From CAVSIP01 sp963728075 (lineage in GTDB: Bacteria; Actinomycetota; Actinomycetes; JAFAQI01; DASSKL01), in NCBI GenBank assembly GCA_963728075.1, contig CAVSIP010000007.1, positions 1-64,000 on the forward strand: a DNA stretch of 64,000 nt, written 5' to 3'. Position 1 is the first letter of the stretch, and the number at the start of each line of letters is the position of its first letter. The notes beneath the pieces were generated by a model. It did no database searches and had not been told where the DNA came from. It worked only from the letters and a program-made list of their open reading frames with translations. The position numbers were made by a program, and so were the translations under genes. Shown here one piece after another: positions 50,039-58,640 of the stretch.

Positions 50039-51112
50039 GTGGAGGGGGTGACCTCACAGCGCCGGCGCGGCAGCCGGGCCCTTCTCGGGGCGCTGCTGGC
50101 GTGCGTGCTCGCCTGGCCGGCGCCCGCGTACGCCGAGTCCGCCGGCGCGGCCCAGCGTGAGGCGGACCGCGTCCTCGCGCAGGTGCGGGCACTCGAGCAG
50201 CAGGTCACGGTGGCGACGGCCCAGTACGACGCCGTGCTCGGCTCCGTCGGGCAGGCGGTCACCCGCAACCTCCGGGCGGTCCGGGCCGTGGACGACGCCC
50301 GAGCCGAGGTCGACCGCCAGCGCGACCGGCTCGTCGACCACGTGCGGGGCCTGTACATGACCGGCGGCCCACTCGCCCTCTACGCCGGCGTGCTCGACGC
50401 GACCAGTGTGGCGGACCTCAGCCGCCGCGCCGTCGTCGCGCAGCACCTCGTCCACGGTGACCGCACGTCCCTCGACGCCAGCCTGCTCGCTCTCGGGGCC
50501 GCCCAGCGTGCCGCCGCCGGCGCCGACCAGGCGGCGCGGGCCACGATCGCGACCCAGCGCGACGTCTCGGCCGCGGCCGACCGGTTGACCGCGCTGCTCG
50601 CCGAGGAGCAGGACGCGCTCGCGGGCGCGACCGCGCGCGTACGGCAGCTGCGCGAGGTCGAGGCCGCCCGGCTGCGCCTCGTCGCCCAGCGGGGCGCCGC
50701 CGCTCAGGTCACCGCCGCGCGGATCGCCCAGCTGCGGCCGCTGCCGGCCCCCGCGTCGTACGTCGAGCTCTACCACCGTGCCGCGCAGACCTGCCCGGGT
50801 CTGTCGTGGACCGTGCTCGCGGCGATCGGGCAGGTGGAGTCGGGGCACGGCCGCAACACGGCGACGTCCTCGGCGGGTGCCATGGGACCGATGCAGTTCC
50901 TGCCCGCCACGTTTGCGGCCTACGGCGTGGACGGCAACGGTGACGGCGTGCGGGACATCCATGACCCGGCGGACGCGATCTTCTCGGCTGCGCGGTACCT
51001 CTGCGCCAACGGAGCCGGGCAAGGGGGCGCCACCCTGTACCAGGCGATCTGGCAGTACAACCACGCCGACTGGTACGTCCAGTCGGTGCTCGCGCTGGCC
51101 CGCCAGTACTGA
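50039..51112 (+). CDS. Secreted lytic transglycosylase with coiled-coil N-terminus
   Basis: 357 residues. A signal peptide (ALLGALLACVLAWPAPAYA) is followed by a coiled-coil region (about 35-230, Ala/Arg/Gln-rich) as in RipA/NlpC-type wall enzymes, and an SLT domain (about 245-357) with IGQVESGHGRNT (catalytic Glu), GAMGPMQFLPATF, GDGVRDIHDPADAI and IWQYNHADWYV. It cleaves peptidoglycan glycan strands, probably in cell division or wall remodelling. Start GTG 50039 is used; GTG 50048 is possible. Confidence 0.9.
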   Translation: MEGVTSQRRRGSRALLGALLACVLAWPAPAYAESAGAAQREADRVLAQVRALEQQVTVATAQYDAVLGSVGQAVTRNLRAVRAVDDARAEVDRQRDRLVDHVRGLYMTGGPLALYAGVLDATSVADLSRRAVVAQHLVHGDRTSLDASLLALGAAQRAAAGADQAARATIATQRDVSAAADRLTALLAEEQDALAGATARVRQLREVEAARLRLVAQRGAAAQVTAARIAQLRPLPAPASYVELYHRAAQTCPGLSWTVLAAIGQVESGHGRNTATSSAGAMGPMQFLPATFAAYGVDGNGDGVRDIHDPADAIFSAARYLCANGAGQGGATLYQAIWQYNHADWYVQSVLALARQY

Positions 51113-51113
51113 G

Positions 51114-51515
51114 TCAGGCGTCGATCTCGAACCACACCGTCTTGCCGTCAGCGCCCGGATCGGCTCCCCAGCGGGCCGCGAGTGCCTCGACGATGACCAG
51201 GCCACGGCCGCTGGACGCGTCGTCACCCCGATCGGCCGGCTCCGGCATGGCGCTGTTGTGGTCGACGACCTCGATGCGGATGACATCGCCCGGCCGATGC
51301 AGGCGCAGGGTGACCTCCGTCCGCCCATGCAGCACCGCATTCGTCACGACCTCGCTGGTGAGCAGCGCCGCGTTCTGGCAGGAGTCCTCGTTGATGCCGG
51401 CTGCCGCGCAGAACCGCGACACGAACCGGCGGGCCTCGCTCGCGGCGCGCGGCGTCGGCTCCAGCCGGAGCTCCGCCGAGACGTCCATGCCGGGGCCGCT
51501 GTCAGCGTCGACCAC
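51114..51515 (-). CDS. Histidine-kinase-like ATPase, anti-sigma factor type
   Basis: 133 residues. It carries the HATPase_c_2 motifs: NAALLTSEVVTNAVLHG with the N-box Asn, IRIEVVDHNSAM (G1 box), and RGLVIVEALAARWGADPG. This is the RsbW/SpoIIAB-like family, which binds and phosphorylates anti-sigma antagonists. The GTG at 51515 has GGGAGG four bases upstream. Tail to tail with the transglycosylase, with stops one base apart. Confidence 0.87.
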   Translation of the reverse strand: MVDADSGPGMDVSAELRLEPTPRAASEARRFVSRFCAAAGINEDSCQNAALLTSEVVTNAVLHGRTEVTLRLHRPGDVIRIEVVDHNSAMPEPADRGDDASSGRGLVIVEALAARWGADPGADGKTVWFEIDA

Positions 51516-51584
51516 GGCACCTCCCCTGGCAGCCCGCAGGGCTGGTTCTCCACCCGGCCCGATGCCTATCGCCCACTCGGACGC

Positions 51585-52634
51585 TTACCAAACGTCGACC
51601 CAGGCCTTACTCCGCGCGGCGAGGTAGGCGGCATCCACCAGTCCGTGGGCGGTGAGCGCCTCGTCGATGCCCGGCCGGGGCGAGGTGCCGTCGAGCAGCG
51701 CGGTGACGAAGGCCCGGTTGGCCGCCGCGTACGCCCCCAGGGCGTCGCGGACGTCGTCCTCGACCGGCAGGTCCACGACCCAGTCCGGGTGCGGGCACGG
51801 TACGGCGCGTACGCCGTCGCTGTCCTGCACGTACAGCGGGCCCACCCACTCGTCCTCGAGCCAGGCGACGGCGTCCTCGCCGAAGACCTCGAGCCGGCGG
51901 GTGGAGGGCCGGCTGAGCACCTGGTGCCAGACGCTGGTCAGCGTGGCGGCCCGGCCGCCGGGGAACTCCAGGAGCACCGACGCGAGGTCCTCGATGCCCG
52001 GGTGCCCGGCGAACGCCGCGGTGTGCGCGGCCACCCGCTGCGGCTGGCCCAGCAGCCAGGCGAGCACGTCGAGGTCGTGCACCGAGTGCTCGAGCAACGT
52101 GCCCCCACCGGCCACCGCGACGTCGGAGCGCCACGTGGAGGCGTACCGCCCCTGCGTCGGCAGGAACTGGTCGTCGCGGAAGGCCGCGCCGAGTATCCGG
52201 CCGAGCCGCCCGCCGACGACGAGGTCGTGCAGCGCCCGGAACGCCGGCGTGAACCGGAGGACGAGCCCGACCTGGTGCGGGACACCGGCGTCCGCAACGA
52301 CCTTCGCGACCGTTGCCGCCTCAGCGAGGTCCCTGCCGACCGGCTTCTCACAGAACACGGCTCGGCCGGCGCCGGCCACCAGCGACACCAGCTCGCGGTG
52401 CGTCGAGGTGGGCGTGCACACCCAGACCGCGTCGCACGCCTCGACCACGTCCTCGGGCCGGTCGACGGCGCGCGCCCCCGTGCGACCGGCCAGCCGGTCG
52501 GCGCGGCGCGGTTCGCTGTCGCAGACCGCGACCAGCTCGGCGTCGATGCAGCGGGCGGCGATGAGCGCCCGCAGCGACTCGGCGTGGATCCGGGCGATGA
52601 AGCCGCTGCCGATGAGGCCGAGTCGTACGGTCAC
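51585..52634 (-). CDS. Gfo/Idh/MocA-family oxidoreductase
   Basis: 349 residues. The NAD(P)-binding N-terminus is LGLIGSGFIARIHAESLRAL and the EKPVGRD motif gives the catalytic Lys. The C-terminal substrate domain contains GGGTLLEHSVHDLDVLAWLL. Such enzymes oxidise sugars or inositols; the substrate is unknown. The ATG at 52634 begins MTVRLGLIG. A DMT transporter gene lies just upstream on the same strand, 24 bases away. Confidence 0.9.
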   Translation of the reverse strand: MTVRLGLIGSGFIARIHAESLRALIAARCIDAELVAVCDSEPRRADRLAGRTGARAVDRPEDVVEACDAVWVCTPTSTHRELVSLVAGAGRAVFCEKPVGRDLAEAATVAKVVADAGVPHQVGLVLRFTPAFRALHDLVVGGRLGRILGAAFRDDQFLPTQGRYASTWRSDVAVAGGGTLLEHSVHDLDVLAWLLGQPQRVAAHTAAFAGHPGIEDLASVLLEFPGGRAATLTSVWHQVLSRPSTRRLEVFGEDAVAWLEDEWVGPLYVQDSDGVRAVPCPHPDWVVDLPVEDDVRDALGAYAAANRAFVTALLDGTSPRPGIDEALTAHGLVDAAYLAARSKAWVDVW

Positions 52635-52658
52635 GCGCGCACGATAGCGGCGCCTGCG

Positions 52659-53585
52659 TCAGCGTCGACCCTGAGCGACCTCCAGGCTCACGTCCTCGCC
52701 CCCGCCGGTCTGCTCGGCCTGCTCCTCCTCCCGCTTCTGCAGGGCGTGGACCACGGGAGAGGTGTCGAGCACGACGACGCCGACGAGCAGGGCGGCCAGC
52801 CCCGCCACGGTCACGGTCAGCGGTAGCGCCGACGTGCGGATGGTCTCGCCGAACAGCGCCAGTCCGATGCCGATGGCGACCACCGGCTCGATGGCATCGA
52901 CCACCGGCATGCTGGAGGCGAGTGGGCCGGCCTGGAAGGCCGACTGGATCAGCAGCAGCCCGACGATGCTCATGACCGCCATGGCGTACGGCTCCCATGC
53001 GGTGAACCCGGCCACGAGGCCCGAGCTGAACCGCTTGGTCGCCGCGGCCATGAGGCCGGACTCGACACCCATGGTGACGGCCCCCGCGGCCGCGATCAGC
53101 GAGGCGCGCCAGGGCCCCTCGACCCGGTTGCGGACGAGCAGCGCGACGCTGACGATCACCGCCACGATGCCCAGCACGTACGCCCAGCTGCTCGGGGCGA
53201 CGATCGGGTTGCCCTGCTTCGGGGCCGCCGCGGCGATCGAGGCGGCGAGCCCCCCCGTGACCGCGACGACACCGAACCACTCGCGGCGGCCGAGTGCCAT
53301 CCGGTGCAGCCGGACGGAGATCGGAATGGCGAACAGGACCTCGGTGACGATGAGCGGCTGGACCACGGCCAGCGGGGCGTAGTGCAGCGCGGTGGCCTGG
53401 AAGACGTAGGACAGGACGGCCAGCCCGATGCCGGCCAGCCAGATGCGCTGGCGGGCCAGGTCGGCGATCAGGCGCGGGGACAGCGACTCGTCGCTGGGAC
53501 GGGTGCTGGCCACCCGCTGCTGGAGCACGCCGCCGCCGGCGAAGCACAGCCCGGCGAGCAGCGACGCGACGATACCGATGTACAC
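52659..53585 (-). CDS. DMT-superfamily transporter
   Basis: 308 residues with about ten helices in two halves. The N-terminus has GIVASLLAGLCFAGGGVLQQ, and the second half contains GVESGLMAAATKRFSSGLVA and ALFGETIRTSALPLTVTVAG, typical of EamA/NIPA-like carriers. The C-terminal tail is hydrophilic and acidic. Substrate unknown; possibly small metabolites or magnesium. Together with the oxidoreductase it may form a two-gene operon. Confidence 0.86.
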   Translation of the reverse strand: MYIGIVASLLAGLCFAGGGVLQQRVASTRPSDESLSPRLIADLARQRIWLAGIGLAVLSYVFQATALHYAPLAVVQPLIVTEVLFAIPISVRLHRMALGRREWFGVVAVTGGLAASIAAAAPKQGNPIVAPSSWAYVLGIVAVIVSVALLVRNRVEGPWRASLIAAAGAVTMGVESGLMAAATKRFSSGLVAGFTAWEPYAMAVMSIVGLLLIQSAFQAGPLASSMPVVDAIEPVVAIGIGLALFGETIRTSALPLTVTVAGLAALLVGVVVLDTSPVVHALQKREEEQAEQTGGGEDVSLEVAQGRR

Positions 53586-53668
53586 CTAGCAGGTGTGCCC
53601 GTCATCGGGCGCGATCACGCGCCTGCGGCGATCGGAAGCCGTGGCCACCGTGGCGGCTCAAGCGGCTG

Positions 53669-53815
53669 ACCTCCTCCGTGGCCCCTTCACCGGCATCGGC
53701 ATGCCCGAGCAGCTTCGACACGCTCTCTCCGGCGCCTGGTCGCGACGGATCACCGAAGAGCACCGGCTCGTGTACCTCGTCGAGTCGCTCGCTAGGGGCC
53801 CGCTACAGGGGTGTG
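53669..53815 (+). pseudogene. YoeB toxin remnant
   Basis: Reads GPFTGIGMPEQLRH then ALSGAWSRRITEEHRLVYLV, closely matching residues 38-70 of the island YoeB (84 aa, at 28596). The DNA of the shared stretch differs at only about a dozen of 100 bases. The N-terminal third is missing and the catalytic C-terminus is cut. The sequence after the break (AGGGGCCCGCTACA) resembles that found after the intact gene, so a deletion of the gene end is likely. Confidence 0.75.
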
Positions 53816-53841
53816 AGCGGGAAGGTCGGCCACCGTGCCGG

Positions 53842-54099
53842 CTACCAGTCGGCCGGTCCCCTGCCAGGAGGAGATGGCAGGTCACCGGATCGCCGAGCGA
53901 GCTCGTTGGCGGTCAGGGCCGCACCGCCGCAATGCGGGCAGCGGTCAGCGTCGAAGAGAACCTCGCGCCTGCAGTTCGCACACCACAGCGGTTCGTAGTC
54001 GTCTTCATCGGGATCTTCGCGAACCACCGCCGGAGACTCAGGTTTCCGTACGAGACGGCGGACGCCCGGTGCTCGGCCGATCCGCGTGATGATGCCCAC
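53842..54099 (-). CDS. Zinc-ribbon protein
   Basis: 85 residues. The C-terminal half carries WCANCRREVLFDADRCPHCG, two CxxC knuckles that should bind zinc. The N-terminus is basic. No family assigned; such small proteins act as DNA- or RNA-binding or as ribosome-associated factors. The start is a GTG at 54099. Confidence 0.65.
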   Translation of the reverse strand: MGIITRIGRAPGVRRLVRKPESPAVVREDPDEDDYEPLWCANCRREVLFDADRCPHCGGAALTANELARRSGDLPSPPGRGPADW

Positions 54100-54191
54100 A
54101 CTGCGAGTGTGGCCGCTCGACGACAGCCGACGCCACCTGCAGCGCCGCCGACCCAGCCACCCGCCCGCGGCGCCTCGGTCTCGCCGCGGAC

Positions 54192-54659
54192 TCAGGTGAA
54201 GATGATCTGCCCACCCGCCGCCAGCTCGTAGAAGTCACCGACCGTGATGATGTCCTTCACCTGCGGGATGAAGTCCTCCATCGTCAGGCCGAACATGTCC
54301 ACCGTCATCTTGCAGGCGTACAGGCCGGCGCCGGTGTCGGCGATCATCTCGACGAACTCGGGGATCGACGGCACGTCGATCTGGTCCATCTTGTGCGCCA
54401 TGTAGTGCGTCATCACCGAGGAGACACCGGGGAACCCGCCCAGCCACGTGGCGAAGTGCAGGCCCGGGTTGCCGACGGTTGCGAGCTTGATGTGCTCGTG
54501 CCGCGTGCGGTGGATGACGTCGAGGCCGAAGAAGGTGAAGAACAGGTTCGCCTCGATGCCCTCGGCGCGGGCCCCGTTGGCCATGATCAGGCCGGGGTAG
54601 GCGCCCTCGAGGGAGCCCTGGGAGATGATGATCGAGACCTTCTCGATGGGGTCGGCCAT
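54192..54659 (-). CDS. DsrE/DsrF/DrsH-like protein (DsrE2 type)
   Basis: 155 residues: KVSIIISQGSLEGAYPGLIM, ANLFFTFFGLDVIHRTRHEH, then GAGLYACKMTVDMFGLTMED with the conserved Cys, and VGDFYELAAGGQIIFT. Such proteins pass sulfane sulfur from rhodanese to TusE/DsrC. The ATG at 54659 has AAGGAG upstream. It ends a three-gene operon with tusE and an SQR-like reductase. Confidence 0.9.
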   Translation of the reverse strand: MADPIEKVSIIISQGSLEGAYPGLIMANGARAEGIEANLFFTFFGLDVIHRTRHEHIKLATVGNPGLHFATWLGGFPGVSSVMTHYMAHKMDQIDVPSIPEFVEMIADTGAGLYACKMTVDMFGLTMEDFIPQVKDIITVGDFYELAAGGQIIFT

Positions 54660-54669
54660 CGTCACTCCT

Positions 54670-54987
54670 TCAGATGCAGCCGTGCGGCTTCGGGATGCCG
54701 GCGATGCGCGCCGCCACCTTGGCCGGGCCCTTGGGGAACAGCTGGTAGAGCTCCTTGACGGAGACGCCCGAGGTCTTGCCGAGGACGCGCACCGTCGGGC
54801 CGGTGCCCTTGGCGAAGTACTCCTGGCGCATGAAGCGGATGACCGTCCAGTGGTCCGGGGTGAGCTCGTCGATGCCCTCCTTCTTGGCGAGCTCGGGAGC
54901 CATGTCCTCGGTCCACTGCTCGGGGTGCACGAAGAAGCCGTCCTGGTCGAGCTCGACGTCGTGGCCGGAGATCGTCGCGGTGGTCAT
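54670..54987 (-). CDS. tusE: TusE/DsrC-family sulfur carrier
   Basis: 105 residues. It ends in the family's KPHGCI with the sulfur-carrying penultimate Cys, after YQLFPKGPAKVAARIAGIP. The second Cys (CysB) of dissimilatory DsrC is missing, so this is the TusE-like type. Middle motif TPDHWTVIRFMRQEYF. It probably accepts sulfur from DsrE and delivers it onward. Located between the DsrE and SQR-like genes, 1 base from the latter. Confidence 0.92.
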   Translation of the reverse strand: MTTATISGHDVELDQDGFFVHPEQWTEDMAPELAKKEGIDELTPDHWTVIRFMRQEYFAKGTGPTVRVLGKTSGVSVKELYQLFPKGPAKVAARIAGIPKPHGCI

Positions 54988-54988
54988 G

Positions 54989-56245
54989 TCAGCTCTCCTT
55001 GCGCGCGCCGCTCGCAGCCAGCTTCTTGCCGGCGGTCGGCATGGTGGGGGTGATGCCGGGCAGGTTGCGGCCCGGGAGGAGGGCGTGCCAGTACACCCAC
55101 TGGAACGCGAGCTTGCCGAGGTGGTTCAGCCGTGACTCCCGCAGCAGCGGCAGCCCGACGGCGGTCGGGAAGTGGCCGGGCACCGGCTCCTGGTCGTAGT
55201 TGAAGTCGCAGAGCAACGCCTTGCCGAACCCGGTCTCGACGAAGCAGTTCGCGTGGCCGTCGAAGACGGTCTCGAGCGGCTCCTCGGCGAGGAAGTGACC
55301 GATGTTGCGCGCGAGCACCTCGCCTTCGAAGTGGGCGACGCTGCCCGCCTTCGACGACGGCAGGTCCGTGGCGTCCCCGAGCGCGAAGACGTTCGGGGCG
55401 ACCTTCGACTGCAGGGTGTGCGGGTCCGTCGGCACGAACCCCAGCTCGTCCCCGAGGCCCTCGGAGCGGCCGACGTACTCCGCGCCGCCGTGCAGCGGGA
55501 CGACCACGCCGAGGTCGAAGCCGACCTCCCGGCCGTCGTAGGACACCAGCCGCCCGCCGGCACCGTCGACCTCGCCGGTGTTGAACTCGGTGACCAGCTC
55601 GATGTCCTTGTCGGCGAGCAGCCGGCCGAGCTCGCGCGCGGCCACCGGCTTGGTGAACGCCCCGTCGAGCGGGGTCACGTACGTGATGTCCACGTGCGAC
55701 CGGACGCCGCGCTCGCGCAGGTACCAGTCGGCGAGGAACACGAACTCCAGCGGTGCCACCGGGCACTTGATCGGCATGTCGACCACGTTGAGCACGAGCC
55801 GCCCCGAGCGCAGGCGAGGCAGGGCGTGCGACAGCGCCGTGGCACCTTCGAGGGAGTAGAACGTGAACACGTTCTCCATCCACCCCGGCCCGGTCAGCCC
55901 CTCGGTCTCCTCGAGGACAAGCCTCGTGCCGGAGGCGACGACGAGCACGTCGTAGCCGAGCACCGTGCCGTCGAGCAGGTGCACCCGTTGCTCGGTGACG
56001 TCGACGTGGTCGATGCCGCTGGCCCGGAAGTGCACGCCCGGCCGGAACTGGCGGTGGCGGGGCTTGACCAGGTCGCCCGGTTTCGCCAGGCCGAACGGCA
56101 CGAACAGCAGCCCGGGCTGGTACAGGTGGTTGTCGTCCTGGTCGACGACGGTGATCGCGACGTCGGCGTGGGGCAGCTCGCGGTCGAGCCGGTTGGCGAG
56201 CAGCGTGCCGCCCGTCCCCCCGCCGAGGATGACGATGTTCCGCAC
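54989..56245 (-). CDS. FAD-dependent oxidoreductase, sulfide:quinone reductase-like
   Basis: 418 residues. FAD motif NIVILGGGTGGTLLANRL, a Cys in DMPIKCPVAPLEFVFLADWY, and the second FAD motif VFALGDATDLPSSKAGS. A further Cys lies in GHANCFVETGFGKALLCDFN. This layout matches SQR-like proteins encoded with TusE and DsrE; a role in sulfide oxidation and sulfur transfer is inferred. The GTG at 56245 is used because it starts the conserved domain. First gene of the operon, with a divergent promoter to the LURP gene. Confidence 0.9.
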   Translation of the reverse strand: MRNIVILGGGTGGTLLANRLDRELPHADVAITVVDQDDNHLYQPGLLFVPFGLAKPGDLVKPRHRQFRPGVHFRASGIDHVDVTEQRVHLLDGTVLGYDVLVVASGTRLVLEETEGLTGPGWMENVFTFYSLEGATALSHALPRLRSGRLVLNVVDMPIKCPVAPLEFVFLADWYLRERGVRSHVDITYVTPLDGAFTKPVAARELGRLLADKDIELVTEFNTGEVDGAGGRLVSYDGREVGFDLGVVVPLHGGAEYVGRSEGLGDELGFVPTDPHTLQSKVAPNVFALGDATDLPSSKAGSVAHFEGEVLARNIGHFLAEEPLETVFDGHANCFVETGFGKALLCDFNYDQEPVPGHFPTAVGLPLLRESRLNHLGKLAFQWVYWHALLPGRNLPGITPTMPTAGKKLAASGARKES

Positions 56246-56338
56246 GTCTCTGACGCTGCCCGTCACCCACCACGGGGAGTACCCGCCGAACGTCCCGTGG
56301 GGGCTGCCGGAAGTCCTCACCCGGCCTAGGGTGGGCGA

Positions 56339-56935
56339 GTGCGACCCCCGCTGCTCGACCGACCCGCCATCGTGGTGAAGCAGCGGCGCAAGCTCTTCGA
56401 GCTCGTCAACGAGTACGACCTGCTCGACCCGGCGACCGGCGAGCCGGTGGGCGCTGTACGGCAGGTGCGGCAGGGTGCGGTAGCTGTGCTGCTGCGGGTG
56501 TTCTCCGATCTGGACGTGGCCCTGCCGACGACGCTCGAGGTACGGGACGCCGACGGCGCGCTCGTCCTCACCTGCCACAAGCCGTGGTTCCGCTGGGCGA
56601 CCGCCGTCACGGCAGGTGACGGAACGTTGCTCGGCACGGTGACCAAGCAGATCCGGCTGGGCAAGGCGAGGTTCGGCATCACCGGCGGGGACGGGGCAGC
56701 GGCCGGCGAGCTGCGCGCGCTGAACTGGCGGGCGAAGGACTTCACCGTGGTGGACACCGCCGACCGTGAGGTCGCGCGCGTCACCAAGAAGTGGCGGGGC
56801 GCGCTGACCGAGCTGTTCACCGACGCGGACACGTACGTGGTCGAACTACCCGAAACCACCGACGAGCCGCTGCGGAGCCTCGCCGTCGGCGCCGTCTTCG
56901 CGGTAGATGTCGTCATGAAGCAGAAGGACACCTGA
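56339..56935 (+). CDS. LURP-one-related (scramblase-like) protein
   Basis: 198 residues. The twelve-strand tubby-like barrel of the LURP-one family is indicated by IVVKQRRKLFELVNEYDLLD, EPVGAVRQVRQGAVAVLLRV, LLGTVTKQIRLGKARFGITG and NWRAKDFTVVDTADREVARV. Role unknown. The GTG at 56339 has TAGGGT six bases upstream. The acyl-CoA synthetase gene follows after 14 bases. Confidence 0.8.
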   Translation: MRPPLLDRPAIVVKQRRKLFELVNEYDLLDPATGEPVGAVRQVRQGAVAVLLRVFSDLDVALPTTLEVRDADGALVLTCHKPWFRWATAVTAGDGTLLGTVTKQIRLGKARFGITGGDGAAAGELRALNWRAKDFTVVDTADREVARVTKKWRGALTELFTDADTYVVELPETTDEPLRSLAVGAVFAVDVVMKQKDT

Positions 56936-56949
56936 CCCCGGGAGCCACC

Positions 56950-58623
56950 ATGGCCGACCGTCCGGGCCGCGACGCGGCACCGAACCTCCGCGAGTACGAG
57001 CAGGCACGCCAGGAGTTCCACCTCGACGTGCCGGAGCGGTTCAACCCGGTGCTGGACGTCGTCGAGCGCTGGGCCCAGGACGATCCGGACGCGCTGGCGC
57101 TGCTCACCCTGGACGGTGCCGGTGCGGAGGTCGCCCGGCACTCGATCGCGGAGCTCGCCGCGCTGTCCCGCCGGGCGGCGCGGGCGCTGCAGGCGGCAGG
57201 GATCGGCAAGGGCGACCGGATCTTCGTCATGCTGCCGCGGGTGCCGGCCTGGTACGCCGTCATGCTGGGCGCCATCCGCATCGGCGCGGTGCCGATGCCA
57301 GGGCCGAACCTGCTGACCGGCAAGGACATCGCGTACCGGATCTCCCGCGCCGAGGCGGTCATGGCGGTGACCGATCCCGACGGCGCCCGCAAGGTCGACT
57401 CGGTCGCGGACGGGCTTCCGTCGCTGGCTCATCGGGTGTGCTGGTCACCGTCCGGCGTGGTGCCGGAGGGGTGGGGTGACGTCGACCGGATGTGTGCCGA
57501 CGCGGGTGACGGGCCGACGCCGGCCGACCCCACGGCGAGCAGCGACCCGATGCTCGTGTACTTCACCAGCGGCACGGTCGCGCAGCCGAAGATGGTGCTG
57601 CACACCCAGGCGTCCTACGGTCTCGGGCACGTCATCACGGCCCGGTTCTGGCAGGACCTGCGGGCCGGTGACCTGCACTGGACGGTGTCCGACACCGGCT
57701 GGGCGAAGGCGGCGTGGGGCGGGCTGTTCGGCCAGTGGCACGAGCGGGCGTGTGTCGTCCAGGTGCAGCTGGGCAAGCCCGACGCCGACACCATCCTGCG
57801 CATCCTCGCCGACCACGGCATCACGTCGTTCTGCGCGCCACCGACCCTGTACCGCCTGCTCGTGCAGGCCGACCTCGGGGCGTACGACCTGTCCGCGCTG
57901 CGGCACTGCACCTCCGCCGGCGAGCCGCTCAATCCCGAGGTCATCAAGGTGTGGAAGGACGGCACGGGCGGCCTGACCGTCTACGACGGCTACGGCCAGA
58001 CCGAGACGACGAACATCGTCGGCAACTACCGCGGCATGCCGGTCAAGCCCGGGTCGATGGGCCGGCCCACGCCGGGCTACGTGGTCGACGTGCTCGACGA
58101 CGAGGCCGGGCCGGTCGCCGTGGGCACGGTGGGCAACATCTGCGTCCAGGCCGATCCGCGCCCGGTCGGGCTGTTCGCCGGCTACTACCGCGACGAGGCT
58201 GCGACCGCCTCGGTGTTCCGCAACGGCTGGTACTTCACCGGTGACAAGGCGAGCAAGGACGACGACGGGTACTTCTGGTTCGAGGGGCGCGCGGACGACG
58301 TGATCACCTCCGCGGCGTACCGGATCGGCCCGTTCGAGGTCGAGTCCGCGCTGGTCGAGCACCCCGCGGTCGCCGAGGCGGCGGTCGTGGGAAAGGACGA
58401 CCCCGAGCGGACGCAGATCGTCACCGCGTTCGTCATCCTCGTGAAGGGCTACGAACCCTCGGACGCCCTGGCGAAGGAGCTGCAGGACCACGTCAAGAGA
58501 GTCACCGCGCCGTACAAGTACCCGCGGCTGGTCTACTTCGTCGACGAGCTGCCGAAGACGGTGAGCGGCAAGATCCGCCGTACCGAGCTGCGCGACCAGC
58601 TACGGGCAGGGCAGGGCGGCTGA
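56950..58623 (+). CDS. AMP-dependent acyl-CoA synthetase
   Basis: 557 residues. Activates an acid to an acyl-CoA through an acyl-adenylate. The P-loop-like motif is VYFTSGTVAQPKMVLHTQAS, the second motif is TVYDGYGQTETTNI, then WYFTGDKASKDDDGYFWFEG and the C-terminal Lys in KTVSGKIRRTELRDQL. The substrate is a medium- or short-chain fatty acid, judging by the family. The ATG at 56950 follows GGGAG. The stop lies in a hairpin shared with the DUF4389 gene. Confidence 0.92.
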   Translation: MADRPGRDAAPNLREYEQARQEFHLDVPERFNPVLDVVERWAQDDPDALALLTLDGAGAEVARHSIAELAALSRRAARALQAAGIGKGDRIFVMLPRVPAWYAVMLGAIRIGAVPMPGPNLLTGKDIAYRISRAEAVMAVTDPDGARKVDSVADGLPSLAHRVCWSPSGVVPEGWGDVDRMCADAGDGPTPADPTASSDPMLVYFTSGTVAQPKMVLHTQASYGLGHVITARFWQDLRAGDLHWTVSDTGWAKAAWGGLFGQWHERACVVQVQLGKPDADTILRILADHGITSFCAPPTLYRLLVQADLGAYDLSALRHCTSAGEPLNPEVIKVWKDGTGGLTVYDGYGQTETTNIVGNYRGMPVKPGSMGRPTPGYVVDVLDDEAGPVAVGTVGNICVQADPRPVGLFAGYYRDEAATASVFRNGWYFTGDKASKDDDGYFWFEGRADDVITSAAYRIGPFEVESALVEHPAVAEAAVVGKDDPERTQIVTAFVILVKGYEPSDALAKELQDHVKRVTAPYKYPRLVYFVDELPKTVSGKIRRTELRDQLRAGQGG

Positions 58624-58640
58624 GCCGGGACCCGGCTCAG
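58620..58640. terminator. Shared terminator hairpin over both stop codons
   Basis: CTGAGCCGGG-A-CCCGGCTCAG, perfect 10-base arms. It contains the TGA of the synthetase gene (58621-58623) and the stop of DUF4389 on the other strand (58637-58639). Confidence 0.75.

Noticed and set aside
54100..54191. Possible small gene or RNA between the zinc-ribbon and DsrE genes
   Set aside because: No start with a ribosome site, no hairpin and no recognisable RNA.
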